From: Meghimatium bilineatum
Lineage: Eukaryota; Mollusca; Gastropoda; Stylommatophora; Philomycidae
Direction of reading: 5' to 3'
Assembly: GCA_034231615.1 (NCBI GenBank)
Contig: CM067309.1
Span: forward strand, 29,901,860 to 29,965,859
Length of the DNA: 64,000 nt
Part shown: positions 20,691 to 32,614 of the stretch, piece after piece
Numbering within the stretch: the first letter of the stretch is position 1
Layout: the number at the start of each line of letters is the position of its first letter
Notes under the pieces: generated by a model
The model's input: only the letters and a program-made list of their open reading frames with translations
Database searches by the model: none
Told to the model about the DNA's origin: nothing
Program-made: the position numbers and the translations under genes

Positions 20691-21935
20691 AACTGCACTA
20701 CAAAACCTACTGCTACAACTTCACTACACATCCACAACATAACCCACTACTACAACTGCACAAGAAAACCTACTACTACTACTGCCACATTGCTGAAAAC
20801 CTACTGCTACAACACCTGAACTACAAAACCTACTGATACAACACCTGTTGCTACAACACCTGCACTACAAAACCTACTGCTATAACACCTGAACTAGAAA
20901 ACCTACTGCTACAACACCTGAACTATAAAACCTACTGCTACAACACCTGAACTACAAAACTTACTGCTACAACACCTGCACTACAAAACCTACTGATACA
21001 ACACCTGAACTACAAAACCTACTGCTACAACACCTGAACTACAAAACCTACTGCTACAACACCTGTTGCTACAACACCTGCACTACAAAACCTACTGCTA
21101 TAACACCTGAACTAGAAAACCTACTGCTACAACACCTGAACTACAAAACCTACTGCTACTACACCTGAACTACAAAACCTACTGCTACAACACCTGCCAC
21201 ACTGCTGCAACATTGCTGAAAAACTACTGCTACAACACCTGCACTACACAACCTACTGCTACAACAACTGAACTACAAAACCTACTGCTATAACAATTGA
21301 ACTACAAAACCAACTACTACAACACCTGCACTACAACACCTGCTGCTACAAAACCTACTGCTACAACACCTGCACTACAAAACTTACTGCTACAACACCT
21401 GAACTACAAAACCTACTGATACAACACCTGAACTACAAAACCTACTGCTACAACACCTGTTGCTACAACACCTGCACTACAAAACCTACTGCTATAACAC
21501 CTGAACTAGAAAACCTACTGCTACAACACCTGAACTACAAAACCTACTGCTACTACACCTGAACTACAAAACCTACTGCTACAACACCTGCCACACTGCT
21601 GCAACATTGCTGAAAAACTACTGCTACAACACCTGCACTACACAACCTACTGCTACAACAACTGAACTACAAAACCTACTGCTATAACAATTGAACTACA
21701 AAACCAACTACTACAACACCTGCACTACAACACCTGCTGCTACAAAACCTACTGCTACAACACCTGCACTACAAAACTTACTGCTACAACACCTGCACTA
21801 CAAAACCTAATGCTACCACAAATGAATTACAAAACCTAATGCTACCACAAATGAATTACAAAACCTGCTGCTACCACAAATGAACTACAAAACCTACTGC
21901 TACAACACATGAACTACACAACCTACTGCTGCGTC
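20690..21935. repeat. Minisatellite of about 29 bp with a 394-bp higher-order duplication
   Basis: The base unit contains CTACAAAACCTACTGCTACA, then ACACCTGAA. A block with irregular landmarks (ACACCTGTTGCTACAAC at 21059, CCACACTGCTGCAACATTGC at about 21197) is repeated 394 bp later (21453 and about 21591). The flanks are more diverged. Confidence 0.93.
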
Positions 21936-21939
21936 TACA

Positions 21940-22160
21940 GCGTTCATTCTCAAACTAATGCAGATTAGCAGGATGTAATCGGGACAAAGGAATTAGTTGT
22001 GTCATGGTTTACAGCTTTGCTGCGATATGTGCGCCAGACGCATACTATTTCATCATAGTTTCTGTGACCCCATAAGACAAATTCACACCATAACCTCTTT
22101 AGTCGTCTCTGTCGACATACATAAAAAGTAAACATTATAATTATCCTTCGCTCCTCTTAC
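21940..22160 (-). mobile_element. SINE-A copy, diverged
   Basis: GCGTTCATTCTCAAACT, then GCAGATTAGCAGGATGTAAT, GTGTCATGGTTTACAGC, GCTGCGATATGTGCGCC and CCTCTTTAGTCGTCTCT follow the order of minus-strand SINE-A copies. The middle is decayed. Confidence 0.75.
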
Positions 22161-22481
22161 GGGATCCAAAAACACACGGGCAAAGTACTACTGCTAAAAT
22201 GCACAACAAAAACTACCAGATATAACAAAGGATGGAACGTACCACGTTCTGTAACAACAAATAGACCGTGACGATGAGATAGGTGCTCCCGTTGTCTATC
22301 ACAAGTGTCACGCATACCTGAGCAGCTGCAAAATCCAGATTTCAATTAGATAAACATAACTATTGTCTCGTGCTTTCTTAGATAATATAAACGGTTCATC
22401 ATCCAATCACAAATATTTAATTTTTAAAAAAAATTTTAAATAGACAATGATTTCTCATATAGCCACTTTTTAATTAGCATG
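22160..22481. other. Unassigned stretch
   Basis: AT-rich sequence with a minus-strand frame of 62 codons that has no recognisable domain. Confidence 0.4.
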
Positions 22482-22494
22482 TAGCCACTTCAGT

Positions 22495-23635
22495 AAAACT
22501 TGCAGTTGCTTAGACAACTAATAGAAAGAGCCACAGAAAACAACAAAGAATTATATATCGCATTCCTAGACCAAGAAAAGGCATTCGACAGAGTAGACAG
22601 ACAACAACTATGGAAAACACTATCAATATACGGAGTACCAGAACATTTAACAACATATGCAAGGGCATTTATGCAAATAGCCAATGTGCAGTAAGAACAA
22701 GTGCAGGTGTGTCCCAAAAGTTCCAAATTCAATCAGGAGTTCGCCAGGGGTGTGTCCTATCCCCTCTACTTTTTATAACATATATTGACCACATCTGTAA
22801 ACTAACAAGTACCAACGAAGAAGATAACATAAAAGACAAATTGAACGAACTACTCTTTGCAGACGACCAAGTACTAATAGCGACATCAGAAGAACAATTG
22901 CAAGACCATATGAACAAACTCCACATAACATGTCAAAAATTCAACATGAAGATTAATATTGAAAAGACTGAAATAATGGCAATAGCAAAGAAAGAAAGAA
23001 ATATCACTATCTCCATCGATGATAAACACCTTAAACAAGTAAATGAGTTCACTTAGGAAGCATTATATCGAGTGAAGGGAAAACCAGTAAAGAGATACAA
23101 AATAGATGCAACAAAACATACCAGATCCTAGGACAGATGACACGCATTTTCAAGAACAAAAATGTAAACATAGACACTAAAGTTGCATTATACAAGACTA
23201 TTATTATTCCATCACTATGCTACCAGTGCCAAACCTGGACAATGACAGCACAAGACAAAAGAAAAATAGTGACAACAGAAATGACATGTCTACGAAGAAT
23301 ACTCGGAGTGTCATTAAGAGATAGAATTAGAAACGATAACATCAGACTGATAGCCAAAACAATACCAGTATTGGAACACATCAAAAGACAGCAGATCAAG
23401 TGGTTTTCACACGCTTCCAGACTACCGACATATAGCATGCCACAAATGGCCATGACACATAAACATAACGGTTATAAAGCCAGAGGCAGACCATGTAAAA
23501 GATGGATCACAGAAATCAAAGAAGCCACAGGAACAAGCTTACAAACAGCGCACAAGAAGGCCATCTCCAGAGAACTCTTCCACCCCTGACGCTGCAAGGT
23601 AAACAAGGGACACAGCGTATAGATAGATAGATAGA
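22495..23635 (+). mobile_element. 5'-truncated LINE with RT domain and 13-bp target duplication
   Basis: It begins inside the RT domain with LLRQLIERATENNKELYIAF and LDQEKAFDRVDR (first catalytic Asp region). After a +1-type frame change near 22676 it continues SGVRQGCVLSPLLF and LLFADDQVLIATS (ADD catalytic pair). A second frame change near 23054 leads to HLGSIISSEG, then LCYQCQTWTMTAQDKRKIVT, QQIKWFSHASRLP and GYKARGRPCKRWITEIKEA, and a stop at 23587-23589. The 3' tail is (ATAG)n. TAGCCACTTCAGT at 22482-22494 and 23636-23648 is the target duplication. Only two frameshifts, with catalytic residues kept, mark it as one of the younger LINEs here. Confidence 0.93.
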
Positions 23636-23639
23636 TAGC

Positions 23640-23885
23640 CACTTCAGTTCAGTCAGTTCCTCTTTTGCCTGGTTTGGCACATAGGGCCGATGTCATAGTT
23701 CTCCATGCCTGTCGGTCAGTTGCTAGGGATTGCAGGTCTTGTGCATTTATGCATATTGATTTTAATTCATTCATAAATGTTCTTCTGAGAGTTGTTTTTG
23801 GTCTTCTTGTCTCCCTGTTCCGTCTGGTGTCCACATGAAGGCTAGTTGTGGAATCCTTCGAAATAGTTATTGATGGTTTCATTTT
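23640..23885 (-). mobile_element. LINE C-terminal fragment
   Basis: The minus strand reads RRPKTTLRRTFMNELKSICI, then DLQSLATDRQAWRTMTSALC, AKPGKRGTD and a stop. A CAGT-type tail follows. It is similar to 29448-29639 and 39655-39965. Confidence 0.8.
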
Positions 23886-24260
23886 GCTTAGAACTATAAC
23901 ATCCGTTACAGAAACACTTTGAGTTTTACAATGACAATTTGTTCAATCGTCGATTAACGTATCCAAAGGAATCAAGAACAGAAACATACGTCCAAGTTCA
24001 TAAACACACTTCAGTTACATAAACAGAAATCAAACGAACTTATATAACTCAGTTCTCATATTACACAACAGATTCCCACATTGGGAATATATGCACACCC
24101 GTTTCTTCTACCAGGTGTCTACAAATTCGTTGTACACAAATTACCATTGGTGGTGATGTCATATAAACTGAGAGTATTTAGATGGAATGTATGTGATATC
24201 AGTAGGCAGTGATTTTATAGACACCTTACATAACCTAAATAACTAACAATAAAACTGTCC
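23886..24260. other. Unassigned stretch
   Basis: I see no coding frame or repeat. Confidence 0.4.
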
Positions 24261-24261
24261 C

Positions 24262-24690
24262 ATGTATGTACAGGAGCAAAAAGACCAAGAAACCACTTAC
24301 CAAGAAAAGAGGACCATCATCAAAGCTATCAGGAAAGTCGACCACCCAAAAGACAACTATCACTATCTCGACAGAGCTGAGCAGGTTATTATCTTCGGCT
24401 TCAGAACAGGACACAACATACTAAACAGCCACTTAAATAGACTAAGACTAGTCCCACCACATCTGTGTCCATGTGGGCAGGCAGCACATACCACTGAACA
24501 TATCCTGCAAAATTGCAATACACTAAGCCATTTTAGGGAAGGACACTGGCACACAGAGATGGATATCCACAGAAAGCTGTATGGGAGCACTGAGGAGCTT
24601 TCAAATACATCAGCATTTATTAAGAAAACCCGACATGCTGTGTAGACATGTCAAACTGCGATGCGAACAAGAATATATATATATATATAA
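24262..24690 (+). mobile_element. LINE terminal domain with (TA)n tail
   Basis: The open frame 24262-24645 reads DRAEQVIIFGFRTGHNILNS, then LCPCGQAAHTTEHILQNC, ending in KTRHAV. It matches the C-terminal domain at 9952-10240 over its whole length and keeps the C-x-C-G...H-x4-C motif. After the stop comes CATGTCAAACTGCGATGCGA, then ACAAG and (AT)n. It is 5' truncated. Confidence 0.82.
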
Positions 24691-24694
24691 AACT

Positions 24695-25480
24695 AATCGT
24701 TTTAGTAGCTCATTACAGCGTTAAGTGTCTTGTTCTTTTTTGGTGGAGAGGTGGGAGGGGTTTGAACCCTATAAACACCCCACCCTCTCCCCAATTGCAT
24801 ATAAATAATATGTTTGGAAGATCATGTTTCAACATGGTGCGACCGTTTTATCCACCAGGAAAACAAATATCCAGTTTACAATCCAAGGACTTACTCCAAT
24901 AAACAGTGTCATTAGGGTTGAAATATACAATCTTGGCTACCACAATCTTTAATATAAGCATCCTCAAGATCAATCGCAACTCCCATATTTCCTTATTGAT
25001 CAAATTCCTCCGTAAATACTTTTAAATAGTACATGCAGGAACCGCATCATTAATTCACACACTCGTTCCCGACACATTATCTTCATATACTTTGGATTCT
25101 AGCAACTTGCAATACAAAACAAAGCAAATCAAAGTATCTTACGATCTTAACAAACTGCTACACATACAGTAGTTTAGTTATTCATAAAGATGTCAACATC
25201 TAAATTTATCACCAACATTCAGAATGTGTGCTCATGCGTACCGTATGTGATAAAGGCATTTGGTTAGAAACGTGGACTTTGATAGTGTATAATTTACTAA
25301 TTAAAAATTGTCAGTGTTCTTGTTTCTGTTATTTCTATTTACTTTTAGTACATTTTATGTTTGTCTACACTGTAGCATATAGTAGACAGTTACAAAAAAA
25401 GTGTATTATAGGTGCCACTGACAGTGAGCGCACGCACTCAAACTTGCAGGGGAGACAACAAATTCATCACGCTGTATAAC
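24695..25480. other. Unassigned stretch
   Basis: Several frames of 80 codons or so (24648-24902, 25228-25479) show no recognisable domain. The composition is AT-rich. Confidence 0.4.
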
Positions 25481-25534
25481 GTCGGAAATTAAAAGCAGTG
25501 TCACAGTAGAAACAGGCGCACCCAACTAATCTTC

Positions 25535-25650
25535 ACCACCAAATAACACCCAATGAACAACGCATTATCTTCAGACTACGAATTGACCATAACAGACCAA
25601 TGTAGATAAGTCACATGTACAGAAAGATCAAAATATCGCTGTTAAGCTAT
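25535..25650 (+). mobile_element. Short LINE terminal-domain fragment
   Basis: AATGAACAACGCATTATCTT, then AGACTACGAATTGACCATAA reads NEQRIIFRLRIDHNRP, a decayed version of EQVIILRLRTGHNRL. It ends near AGTCACATGTACAGAAAGAT. Confidence 0.6.
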
Positions 25651-26690
25651 AAACCATGAAACAACGCATTGGGTTCACAGGACTACAACCTGGTAATCTG
25701 CAGGAGTTTTAGTACGAACGCAGAAGTACAAGAAGACACCAAGGAGCTGAGCGAACAAAAACAAATAGAAATCCTAAAAGCGATATAAAACTTGTGCTAT
25801 AAAAACTGTAGGGAAACAGAGACTCATAAGTGAAATAAAATACACAAAATACAACTACAGGTAGTGAGGCTTGATATTTAGACCGAAAGGCCGTAGTGTG
25901 CAACATTGTTGGATCAACTGGTTCTCAAGAGAGCACACCTAGTCCAGTCATGGTATTAACACGAGGTCATGACAGTTCTAACGTAATATTTTTATTTCTC
26001 ACCTTGCATAAGCAAGTGCAAGAAATATATGAATATGTAAGCTCACCTTATGAACAGTTTGAGACGAAGTATCCCGTGTAGACCTATCCGGGGGGGATAC
26101 TATCAAAAGCCCTATTCTTCGTCAGCACGTACACTAGTAATCAAGTATCAAGACTTGTCATAATTCCAGTATACCATAAAAATGCTCCAGTTTTGAGTGG
26201 CTGCCCTTGTTATGGTTGTACATCAAACACACGTGTGAGCCAACCACATTAGTACCAAACACTAGCTCAAATAGTTCATAACTAAACACTAGTAAAAATA
26301 GTGGTAAAAAAACATAGGCCTACACATTAAAAAAATAACCTGAAATATTCCTTTTATGATGATTACGTTTGTTATAGCTAAACTTACATTATATAACTGG
26401 TTTAGTCTAAATTATATTTCAGTAGAAATATTCATATATTAGTATATAGTCCCTACACGTCAAACACACTTGATTCAAGAATGGAAACGTTTCGACTTCG
26501 TGTTCCTTGTGTGAAGCACACGTGCGACATTGCTGTACATTCTCCTAACGATGTTTCCAGATGTCAGGTCAATGAAACAGAATAAAACAATAGAATCCGA
26601 TTAGAAGAAACTATCCATAACCGCTAGAATTTCAACAGGTGCCAGCACAAATAATGCAACTTATTATGTTTCCCATTCTGCTATTGCAAA
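25650..26690. other. Unassigned stretch
   Basis: A SINE-A-like fragment may be present at 25655-25735 (AAACCATGAAACAACGCATT, GGAGTTTTAGTACGAACGCA). The rest carries nothing that I can assign. Confidence 0.4.
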
Positions 26691-27000
26691 CTCCAACCAG
26701 CGATTGAACCGGCGGTGACTCGCTTCACTGACACTGATATCCGCAGGCTTTGTTGGCGACTGACCGACTTTCGCCTACTGTAGCGAGAGAAGATTCAAAG
26801 CTCCAAGTGTCGGTAAGGCAGCGGGAGACACCTCTGCTAGGCCTGGCTACCACCGACACGGAAGATGATTTCTTCGAATATTCACGCCGATCGCGTAAGG
26901 CACAACTGCAAGTTCGACCAGCCAGCGATCGTAGCGCAGTAACGAATAGAGCAGGAGGAGTCTGCGCGTACGAGTCTCGTCAGTCCAAACAGTAAGACCC
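26690..27000 (+). other. GC-richer island with an 81-codon frame
   Basis: The plus-strand frame at 26750-26995 is acidic and Arg-rich (LATTDTEDDFFEYSRRSRKA) and lies in a patch noticeably more GC-rich than its surroundings. I do not recognise a domain. The preceding bases in another frame read RFTDTDIRRLCWRLTDFRLL, which could be a retroelement remnant. Its function is unknown. Confidence 0.3.
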
Positions 27001-27430
27001 CTCCCCTTTTCACCAGCAGCCGATCAGGAAAGATTAGTTTCCGCTAACACAAAAGGCTCTAGAACAGATCTAATAAAACAACGAAAGCCCTGCATACACA
27101 ACACAAAAACTGTAGTGTATAAAACAATAATAAACTCCAGTCCCTATCCAATGGAACAGCTTCGGATACACACGAACTCAGGCAGTGTGCAAGAAAAGTA
27201 ACATCGCAAATGCACAAAAGTTGTGGCATAAAGTAACGATCAGACATGAAAATGATCGGTTTACTAATACGCTAATTATAACTAGTGAAAACCAGTGGCG
27301 TATCCTGGATTTTGACACACATCATGTATTCGTAAACGCTGCTAATCAGGGGCGTAGGTGCGCATCGTTGGGGTGGGGATGTTTGAATACTCATGTGTTA
27401 TTCGTGGTCTGTTATTCTGTTATTCCATTT
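27000..27430. other. Unassigned stretch
   Basis: No repeat or coding frame that I can support. Confidence 0.4.
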
Positions 27431-27435
27431 TTGTG

Positions 27436-27715
27436 ATATTCTTCTTCTGCGTTCGTTCTCAAACTGCTGCAGATCAGCAGGATGTAGTCTGGAGAACGGA
27501 ATGCGTTGTGTCATGGTTTACAGCATCGCTGCGATATCTGCGCCTTTCGGCCTTACACATCCGACTTCAGCATGGCTTTGGGTCACCGATCCTATATGGG
27601 ATGGGACAGCCAACTCCATCCCATAACCTCTTAGTCGCCTTTTACGACATGCGTGGAAGGTAAAACAGTGTTGCTATTCTTTTCTCCCCTTTCGGGCCAC
27701 GGCAACACACGGGCG
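27436..27715 (-). mobile_element. SINE-A copy, near full length
   Basis: It runs from TTCTTCTGCGTTCGTTCTCA (complement of the tail) through GGAGAACGGAATGCGTTGTG, CCTATATGGGATGGGACAGC and TTAGTCGCCTTTTACGACAT to TTTCGGGCCACGGCAACAC (complement of the head). The plus-strand frames across it are not genes. Confidence 0.9.
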
Positions 27716-27965
27716 ATATTATGTTCTGATTTCCTGGGAAGTAAGGAGGAAAAAAAAGGGGGAGGGGCGATTTTTGTTGTTTTATTTTCTGATACCAAAT
27801 ATCATGTTCTTATTTCTGGGGGAGTGAGGGAAGGATTTTTTTTTAAACCTTCTAGTTCTAAGCATTATGTTCTGATTTCTGAGGAGGGGGTGGGCATTTT
27901 AAAAAAAATGTTACTTTCTAGTTCTAAACATTATATTCTGATTTCCAGCGAAGCACAAGAAATCT
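27715..27965. repeat. Diverged tandem repeat of about 65-80 bp
   Basis: The word ATTATGTTCTGATTTC recurs with variation at about 27718, 27802, 27868 and 27930, separated by G-rich and A/T-rich runs. Confidence 0.6.
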
Positions 27966-28109
27966 GAAACCGTCCCCCCCCCCTCCCATTTCCCATCATC
28001 TAGGGACTTGCTGAGAACACAACAGAAGGATACGTCAGCTAATTAATACAGGTTATTTGTACCGCAAACTCTGCGGCTACTCGTACTGTACGCAACTGTG
28101 ACAATATTA

Positions 28110-28520
28110 TAGAACACATCTGTGATTATGTTATATATAATACATCTGTGATTATGTTATATATAATACATCTGTGATTATGTTATATATAATACATCTG
28201 TGATTATGTTATATATAATACATCTGTGATTGTTATAGAACACATCTGTGATTATGTTATATATATAATACATCTGTGATTATGTTATATATATAAAACA
28301 TCTGTGATTATGTTATATATATAATACATCTGTAATTATGTTATATATATAATACATCTGTGATTATGTTATATATAATACATCTGTGATTATGTTATAT
28401 ATAATACATCTGTGATTATGTTATATATAATACATCTGTGATTATGTTATATATAATACATCTGTGATTATGTTATATAATACATCTGTGATTATGTTAT
28501 ATATAACACATCTGTGATTT
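28110..28520. repeat. 26-28-bp minisatellite
   Basis: About 15 units of ACATCTGTGATTATGTTATA followed by TATAAT. Length differences come from extra TA dinucleotides. Confidence 0.94.
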
Positions 28521-28555
28521 GTGGTTTGCAATACAATATTTTGTTCTGTGTTTAA

Positions 28556-28890
28556 AGTAGGCCCCACATGTATTCATCTGCTATGCTAGCAAATCTAGTA
28601 CGGTGTTATTAAGGCATTTAGTGCCTACCTTATGTGATTATATCATTTGGGTAAGTTTATCTGTTTATATTTATCATGTATTAATTTAAATATAAATATA
28701 TTTAGGGTTAGGACTAGTTATGTACAACATAACTAACCCTAACCCTAAGAAATGAATAGTTAATTTAATTATTGACTAATTATTGATATAATATTTAGAT
28801 TAATTAATCGTAAAATACGTAGGTAGGAACTAATTGCAAATAAGAATAGGCATTTCTGTTTCTAGTTGCATGCGTGGGCACTACTTCCAC
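28556..28890. mobile_element. Foldback element
   Basis: It is centred on AGTTATGTACAACATAACT (about 28718-28736). The arms pair imperfectly outward: TTTAGGGTTAGGACT against AACCCTAACCCTAAG, and TTAGTGCCTACCT against AGGTAGGAACTAA. The clear arms end at about 28606 and 28843, and weaker pairing reaches 28556-28890. One arm occurs alone at 11325-11450. It has no coding capacity. Confidence 0.65.
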
Positions 28891-29009
28891 TTGGCCGTAT
28901 CTTGTGCACTTATAAAACTATCATTCAATGCGACTGTTTTTGTACATTCCCTAGACAACAATTAAGAAGATAAGGATCGCCACTTTGTGATTATTAAATA
29001 ATTGTTATA

Positions 29010-29175
29010 CAAGAAATGGACAGACATGGACAGACAACATCAAGGAATGGACAGGACAAGATATTTCCACACTCATCTGCATCGCTGAGGATAGAATTCG
29101 CTGGAGGACTCTGTGTGCTGAGGCATCCAATGTGGTACCCCTACGACCCTGAAGGCGTACAGGTTTATTGATGAT
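29010..29175 (+). mobile_element. 3' end of the RTE-like LINE
   Basis: It reads WTDNIKEWTGQDISTLIC, then RIRWRTLCAEASNVVPLRP, matching the 3' end at 36800-36955. It ends near GGTTTATTGATGATAC. The region 29180-29445 beyond it holds nothing that I can assign. Confidence 0.8.
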
Positions 29176-29447
29176 ACAAGAAAGAAGTGATAAATATTGA
29201 TACAATATTTTGGTACTAATTGCTAAAAAAAACATCGCATTATTTTTATATTTAAAAAAAATATAAAGGTGCATGCGTCGCATCATGGATGATACGTCTC
29301 TGGTTGAAGCACGTCCGGTAATATGACATTACTTTTCAACTATTTGTTAACGTTTACAAGACGTCCAATCTCATTGCAGGTAATATATTTGCGGTCAGCA
29401 AACATATAGATAAATATCATTGAGAGTAACAAACATATCGATTTGAT

Positions 29448-29650
29448 GTGGTCATCAAAGGGCAAGAGAAAAGAGGAAGGCCAAAAGAAACTTTACGTAG
29501 AACTATTACAAGAGAACGTTTCCCCATCGGTATCAGAAACAATGAAGATCTAAAGCAAATTTCAATGAAACGAGAGACATGGAAATCTATGACATCCGCA
29601 CTATGTGCCGTCTTTGTCCCTAGAGGAATAACTAACTAATACCAAACATG
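29448..29650 (+). mobile_element. LINE C-terminal fragment
   Basis: The frame reads VIKGQEKRGRPKETLRRTI, then QISMKRETWKSMTSALCAVF and a stop, followed by AACTAACTAAT. The flanks contain a related repeated segment (CATGTATGTAGATCAATCTC, AACATATCGAT), so it sits within another duplicated sequence. Confidence 0.75.
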
Positions 29651-29796
29651 TATGTAGATCAATCTCATTGCGAGTAACATATGAACGGTCACCAAACATG
29701 CAGATAAGGGAACTTGGGAGGTTCATCTTGGGAACTTGAGATCTTGGGAACTTCCTTAGGAAGTCAGAACATAGCATTTAGCACACGAATACCCAA

Positions 29797-30065
29797 GTGT
29801 TGCCGGGGCCTGAAGATCGAACAAAGTATAACAACACTGTTTATCTCCCATGCATGCTGTAAAAGGTGACTAAGGAGGTTATGGGGCGAATTTAGTATCC
29901 CATCACATGTCGGTTAAAAGTGACATAGATGCCATGCTTAAGTTGATTGCCGTGACAAAAGGTGCAGATATCGCAGCTGAGTTATAAACCATGAAGCAAT
30001 TCATTCAGTTCTCCGTACTACATCCTGTTAATCTGTAGGAGTTGGAGAACGAACGTTGAAGAAAA
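29797..30065 (+). mobile_element. SINE-A copy, diverged
   Basis: Head GTGTTGCCGGGGCCTGAAGA, then GGTGACTAAGGAGGTTATGG, GGTGCAGATATCGCAGC and TACATCCTGTTAATCTGTAG, ending GAGAACGAACGTTGAAGAAA. The middle segment has substitutions. Confidence 0.85.
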
Positions 30066-30149
30066 TGCACTAGGAAGCGGGACAAAGTTGGGGCACCCTC
30101 CATCTGATTGTTCACATAGGTTGCCATCACTACTTATATACTTATTCTT

Positions 30150-30625
30150 CAGAAACAACTTACATAATTGTGTAGGAACAACTTCCATAATTGTGTAGGA
30201 ACAACTTATAATTGTGTAGGAACAACTTACATAATTGTGTAGAAACAACCTACATAATTGTGTAGGAACAACTTACAGACTTGTGTAGGAACAGCTTACA
30301 GACTTGATTAGGAACAACTTACATAATTGTGTAGGAACAACTTACATAATTGTGTAGGAACAACTTACATAATTGCGTAGGAACAACTTACATACTTATT
30401 TAGGAATAACTTACAGACTTGCATAGGAACAACTTACATACTTATTTAGGAACAACTTACATAATTGTGTAGAAACAACCTACATAATTGTGTAGGAACA
30501 ACTTACAGACTTGTGTAGGAACAGCTTACAGACTTGATTAGGAACAACTTACATAATTGTGTAGGAACAATTTACAGACTTGCGTAGGAACAACGTACTT
30601 ATATAGGAACAACTTACAAATATTT
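30150..30625. repeat. 23-bp minisatellite
   Basis: About 20 units of TAGGAACAACTTACATAATT plus GTG. Variants with CAGACTTG and CATACTTAT recur in blocks. Confidence 0.93.
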
Positions 30626-31370
30626 TCCATCTGAAGCAATTGAGATATGTATTCCTGTAATAGGAACCCAGATATGTGACATGTGCCATTCAATCAGTTA
30701 CAAACGCCCACAGGTCAGTGATGACATCCCATTCAATTAGTTACAGGTACCCAAGGGTGAGTGATGACATCACGTTCATTTCCGCAAAGGAATAACATCC
30801 ATTCCGTTGTCACTCTTCCGCCTTCATAAACTATTAGTACCGTCATAGAGCTTGTATTTAATTGGTTATTCCTTGCCTAAGGTGATTCGCTACTTCGCTC
30901 TAAATGACTATGGGAGTATTGATGACTTGATTGAATACTGGCCTCTGATATCATTACTAAAACATGTACTATCGTAACTGTTGGGAACGAATGGGTTTTT
31001 CCTTTTCTTAATGGTCGTTACTCTCCTGGACACATCTCACAAGTTCTTCATGGTCAGTCTGTCTACCTGCTGAGTAATTCATCTGGGATGGTCACACTGT
31101 CAATTGATCAATTTGCGTATCAATGAAAAGTAAGGGGTAAAGTCGAATAGTCACTAATGTGAGCTGATATATGAGCGAACAGGTCATATATTTGTCGCTG
31201 GTCACACATCAGGACATTCATCTACGGTGTACATATATTACAAGAAAATACAGAAAATTATCCCAATGATTACATTTATTATGTAGTATTTCAATAAATG
31301 TTCCTATTTCAAACTATATATTTTTTTTTAATTCAACCTTTTTAAAACTATGTTATTTCACTGGTCAATC
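30625..31370. other. Unassigned stretch
   Basis: A short diverged duplication of CATTCAATCAGTTACA / CATTCAATTAGTTACA with GTGATGACATC lies at 30685-30775. Otherwise I see nothing to annotate. Confidence 0.45.
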
Positions 31371-31710
31371 GATTTTAAATTATAATATTTCAATAGTCAA
31401 CCCATTTTAATCTATAGTATTTCAATGGTCAAACAATTTTAAATTATAATATTTCAATGGTCAACCCATTTTAATCTATAGTACGAGTATTTCAATGGTC
31501 AAACAATTTTAAATTATAATATTTCAATAGTCAACCCATTTTAATCTATAATATTTCAATGGTCAACCAATTTTAAATTATAATATTTCAATGGTCAACC
31601 CATTTTAAATTATAGTATTTCAATGGTCAAACAATTTTAAATTATAATATTTCAATGGTCAACCCATAGTAATCTATAGCATTTCAATGGTCAACCAATT
31701 TTAAACTGTA
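31370..31710. repeat. Minisatellite of alternating units of about 30 bp
   Basis: Units of ATTTCAATGGTCAACCCATT, then TTAATCTATAGT alternate with units of ATTTCAATGGTCAAACAATT, then TTAAATTATAAT. This gives a dimer period of about 60 bp. Confidence 0.9.
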
Positions 31711-31869
31711 CATTACGCTCGTATATTGCAAGTGAAACGGGAATGAATAGAATAGCGACAGTTATCTGACATTGACATGAATACCGTTAAAGACAACGTT
31801 AAGGAGGTCTAGCGTGGAATTGTCCGCTTGTTTATTGTTGGTTCCATTCTCAAGTTGTAGCCAAACAAG

Positions 31870-32235
31870 CTGATTTGTTGATGTCTCTCCGTGTAGTCTT
31901 GACTTGATCGGTCTTGATTTGTTGATGTCTCTCCATATAGTCTTGACTTGATCAATCTTGATTTGTTGATGTCTCTCCATATAGTCTTGACTTGATCAGT
32001 CTTGATTTGTTGATGTCTCTCCATATAGTCTTGACTTGATCAGTCTTGATTTGTTGATGTATCTCCATATAGTCTTGACTTGATCAATCTTGATTTGTTG
32101 ATGTCTCTCCATATAGTCTTGACTTGATCAGTCTTGATTTGTTGATGTCTCTCCATATAGTCTTGACTTGATCAATCTTGATTTGTTGATGTCTCTCCAT
32201 ATAGTCTTGACTTGATCAGTCTTGATTTTTTCCCC
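31870..32235. repeat. 44-bp minisatellite, about eight units
   Basis: The unit contains TTGATTTGTTGATGTCTCTC, then CATATAGTCTTGACTTGATC. Units alternate between GATCAATC and GATCAGTC in part of the array. Confidence 0.94.
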
Positions 32236-32284
32236 GATACGCTCATTTCTTGTGTCTTCTGGTGGCATTTATAGCTTTCATCTT

Positions 32285-32530
32285 CATCTATTTAGCAGGA
32301 TGTAGTCCAGAGAACGGAATGCATTGTGTCATGGTTTACAGCATTGCTGCGATATCTGCGCCTTTCTGCCCACATCCGACTTCAGCATGACTTTGGGTCA
32401 CTGACCCTATATGGGATGGGACAGCCAACTCCATCCCATAACCTTCTTAGTCGCCTTTTACGACATGCGTGGAAGGTAAACAGTGTTGCTATTCTTTGCC
32501 CCCCCCCTTTCGGGCCCCGGCAACACACGG
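32285..32530 (-). mobile_element. SINE-A copy, 3' truncated
   Basis: It starts at AGCAGGATGTAGTCCAGAGA, so the tail is missing. It continues to TTTCGGGCCCCGGCAACACA, the complement of the head. Confidence 0.88.
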
Positions 32531-32534
32531 TCGA

Positions 32535-32614
32535 CTTTCCTCTAATTTCATACCCTGTGATCGTTTTCTCGTCTCTGTCAAGGGCCATGTTTGACATTGG
32601 TAACACAGAGTTGG
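32535..32614 (-). mobile_element. LINE RT C-terminal scrap
   Basis: The minus strand reads PTLCYQCQTWPLTETRKRSQ, matching PSLCYQCQTWTMTAQDKRKI at 23208-23267. It was interrupted by the insertion that follows. Confidence 0.7.

Noticed and set aside
28718..28750. Telomeric repeat (CCCTAACCCTAA)
   Set aside because: Only two units, lying at the centre of a foldback element and not in an array.
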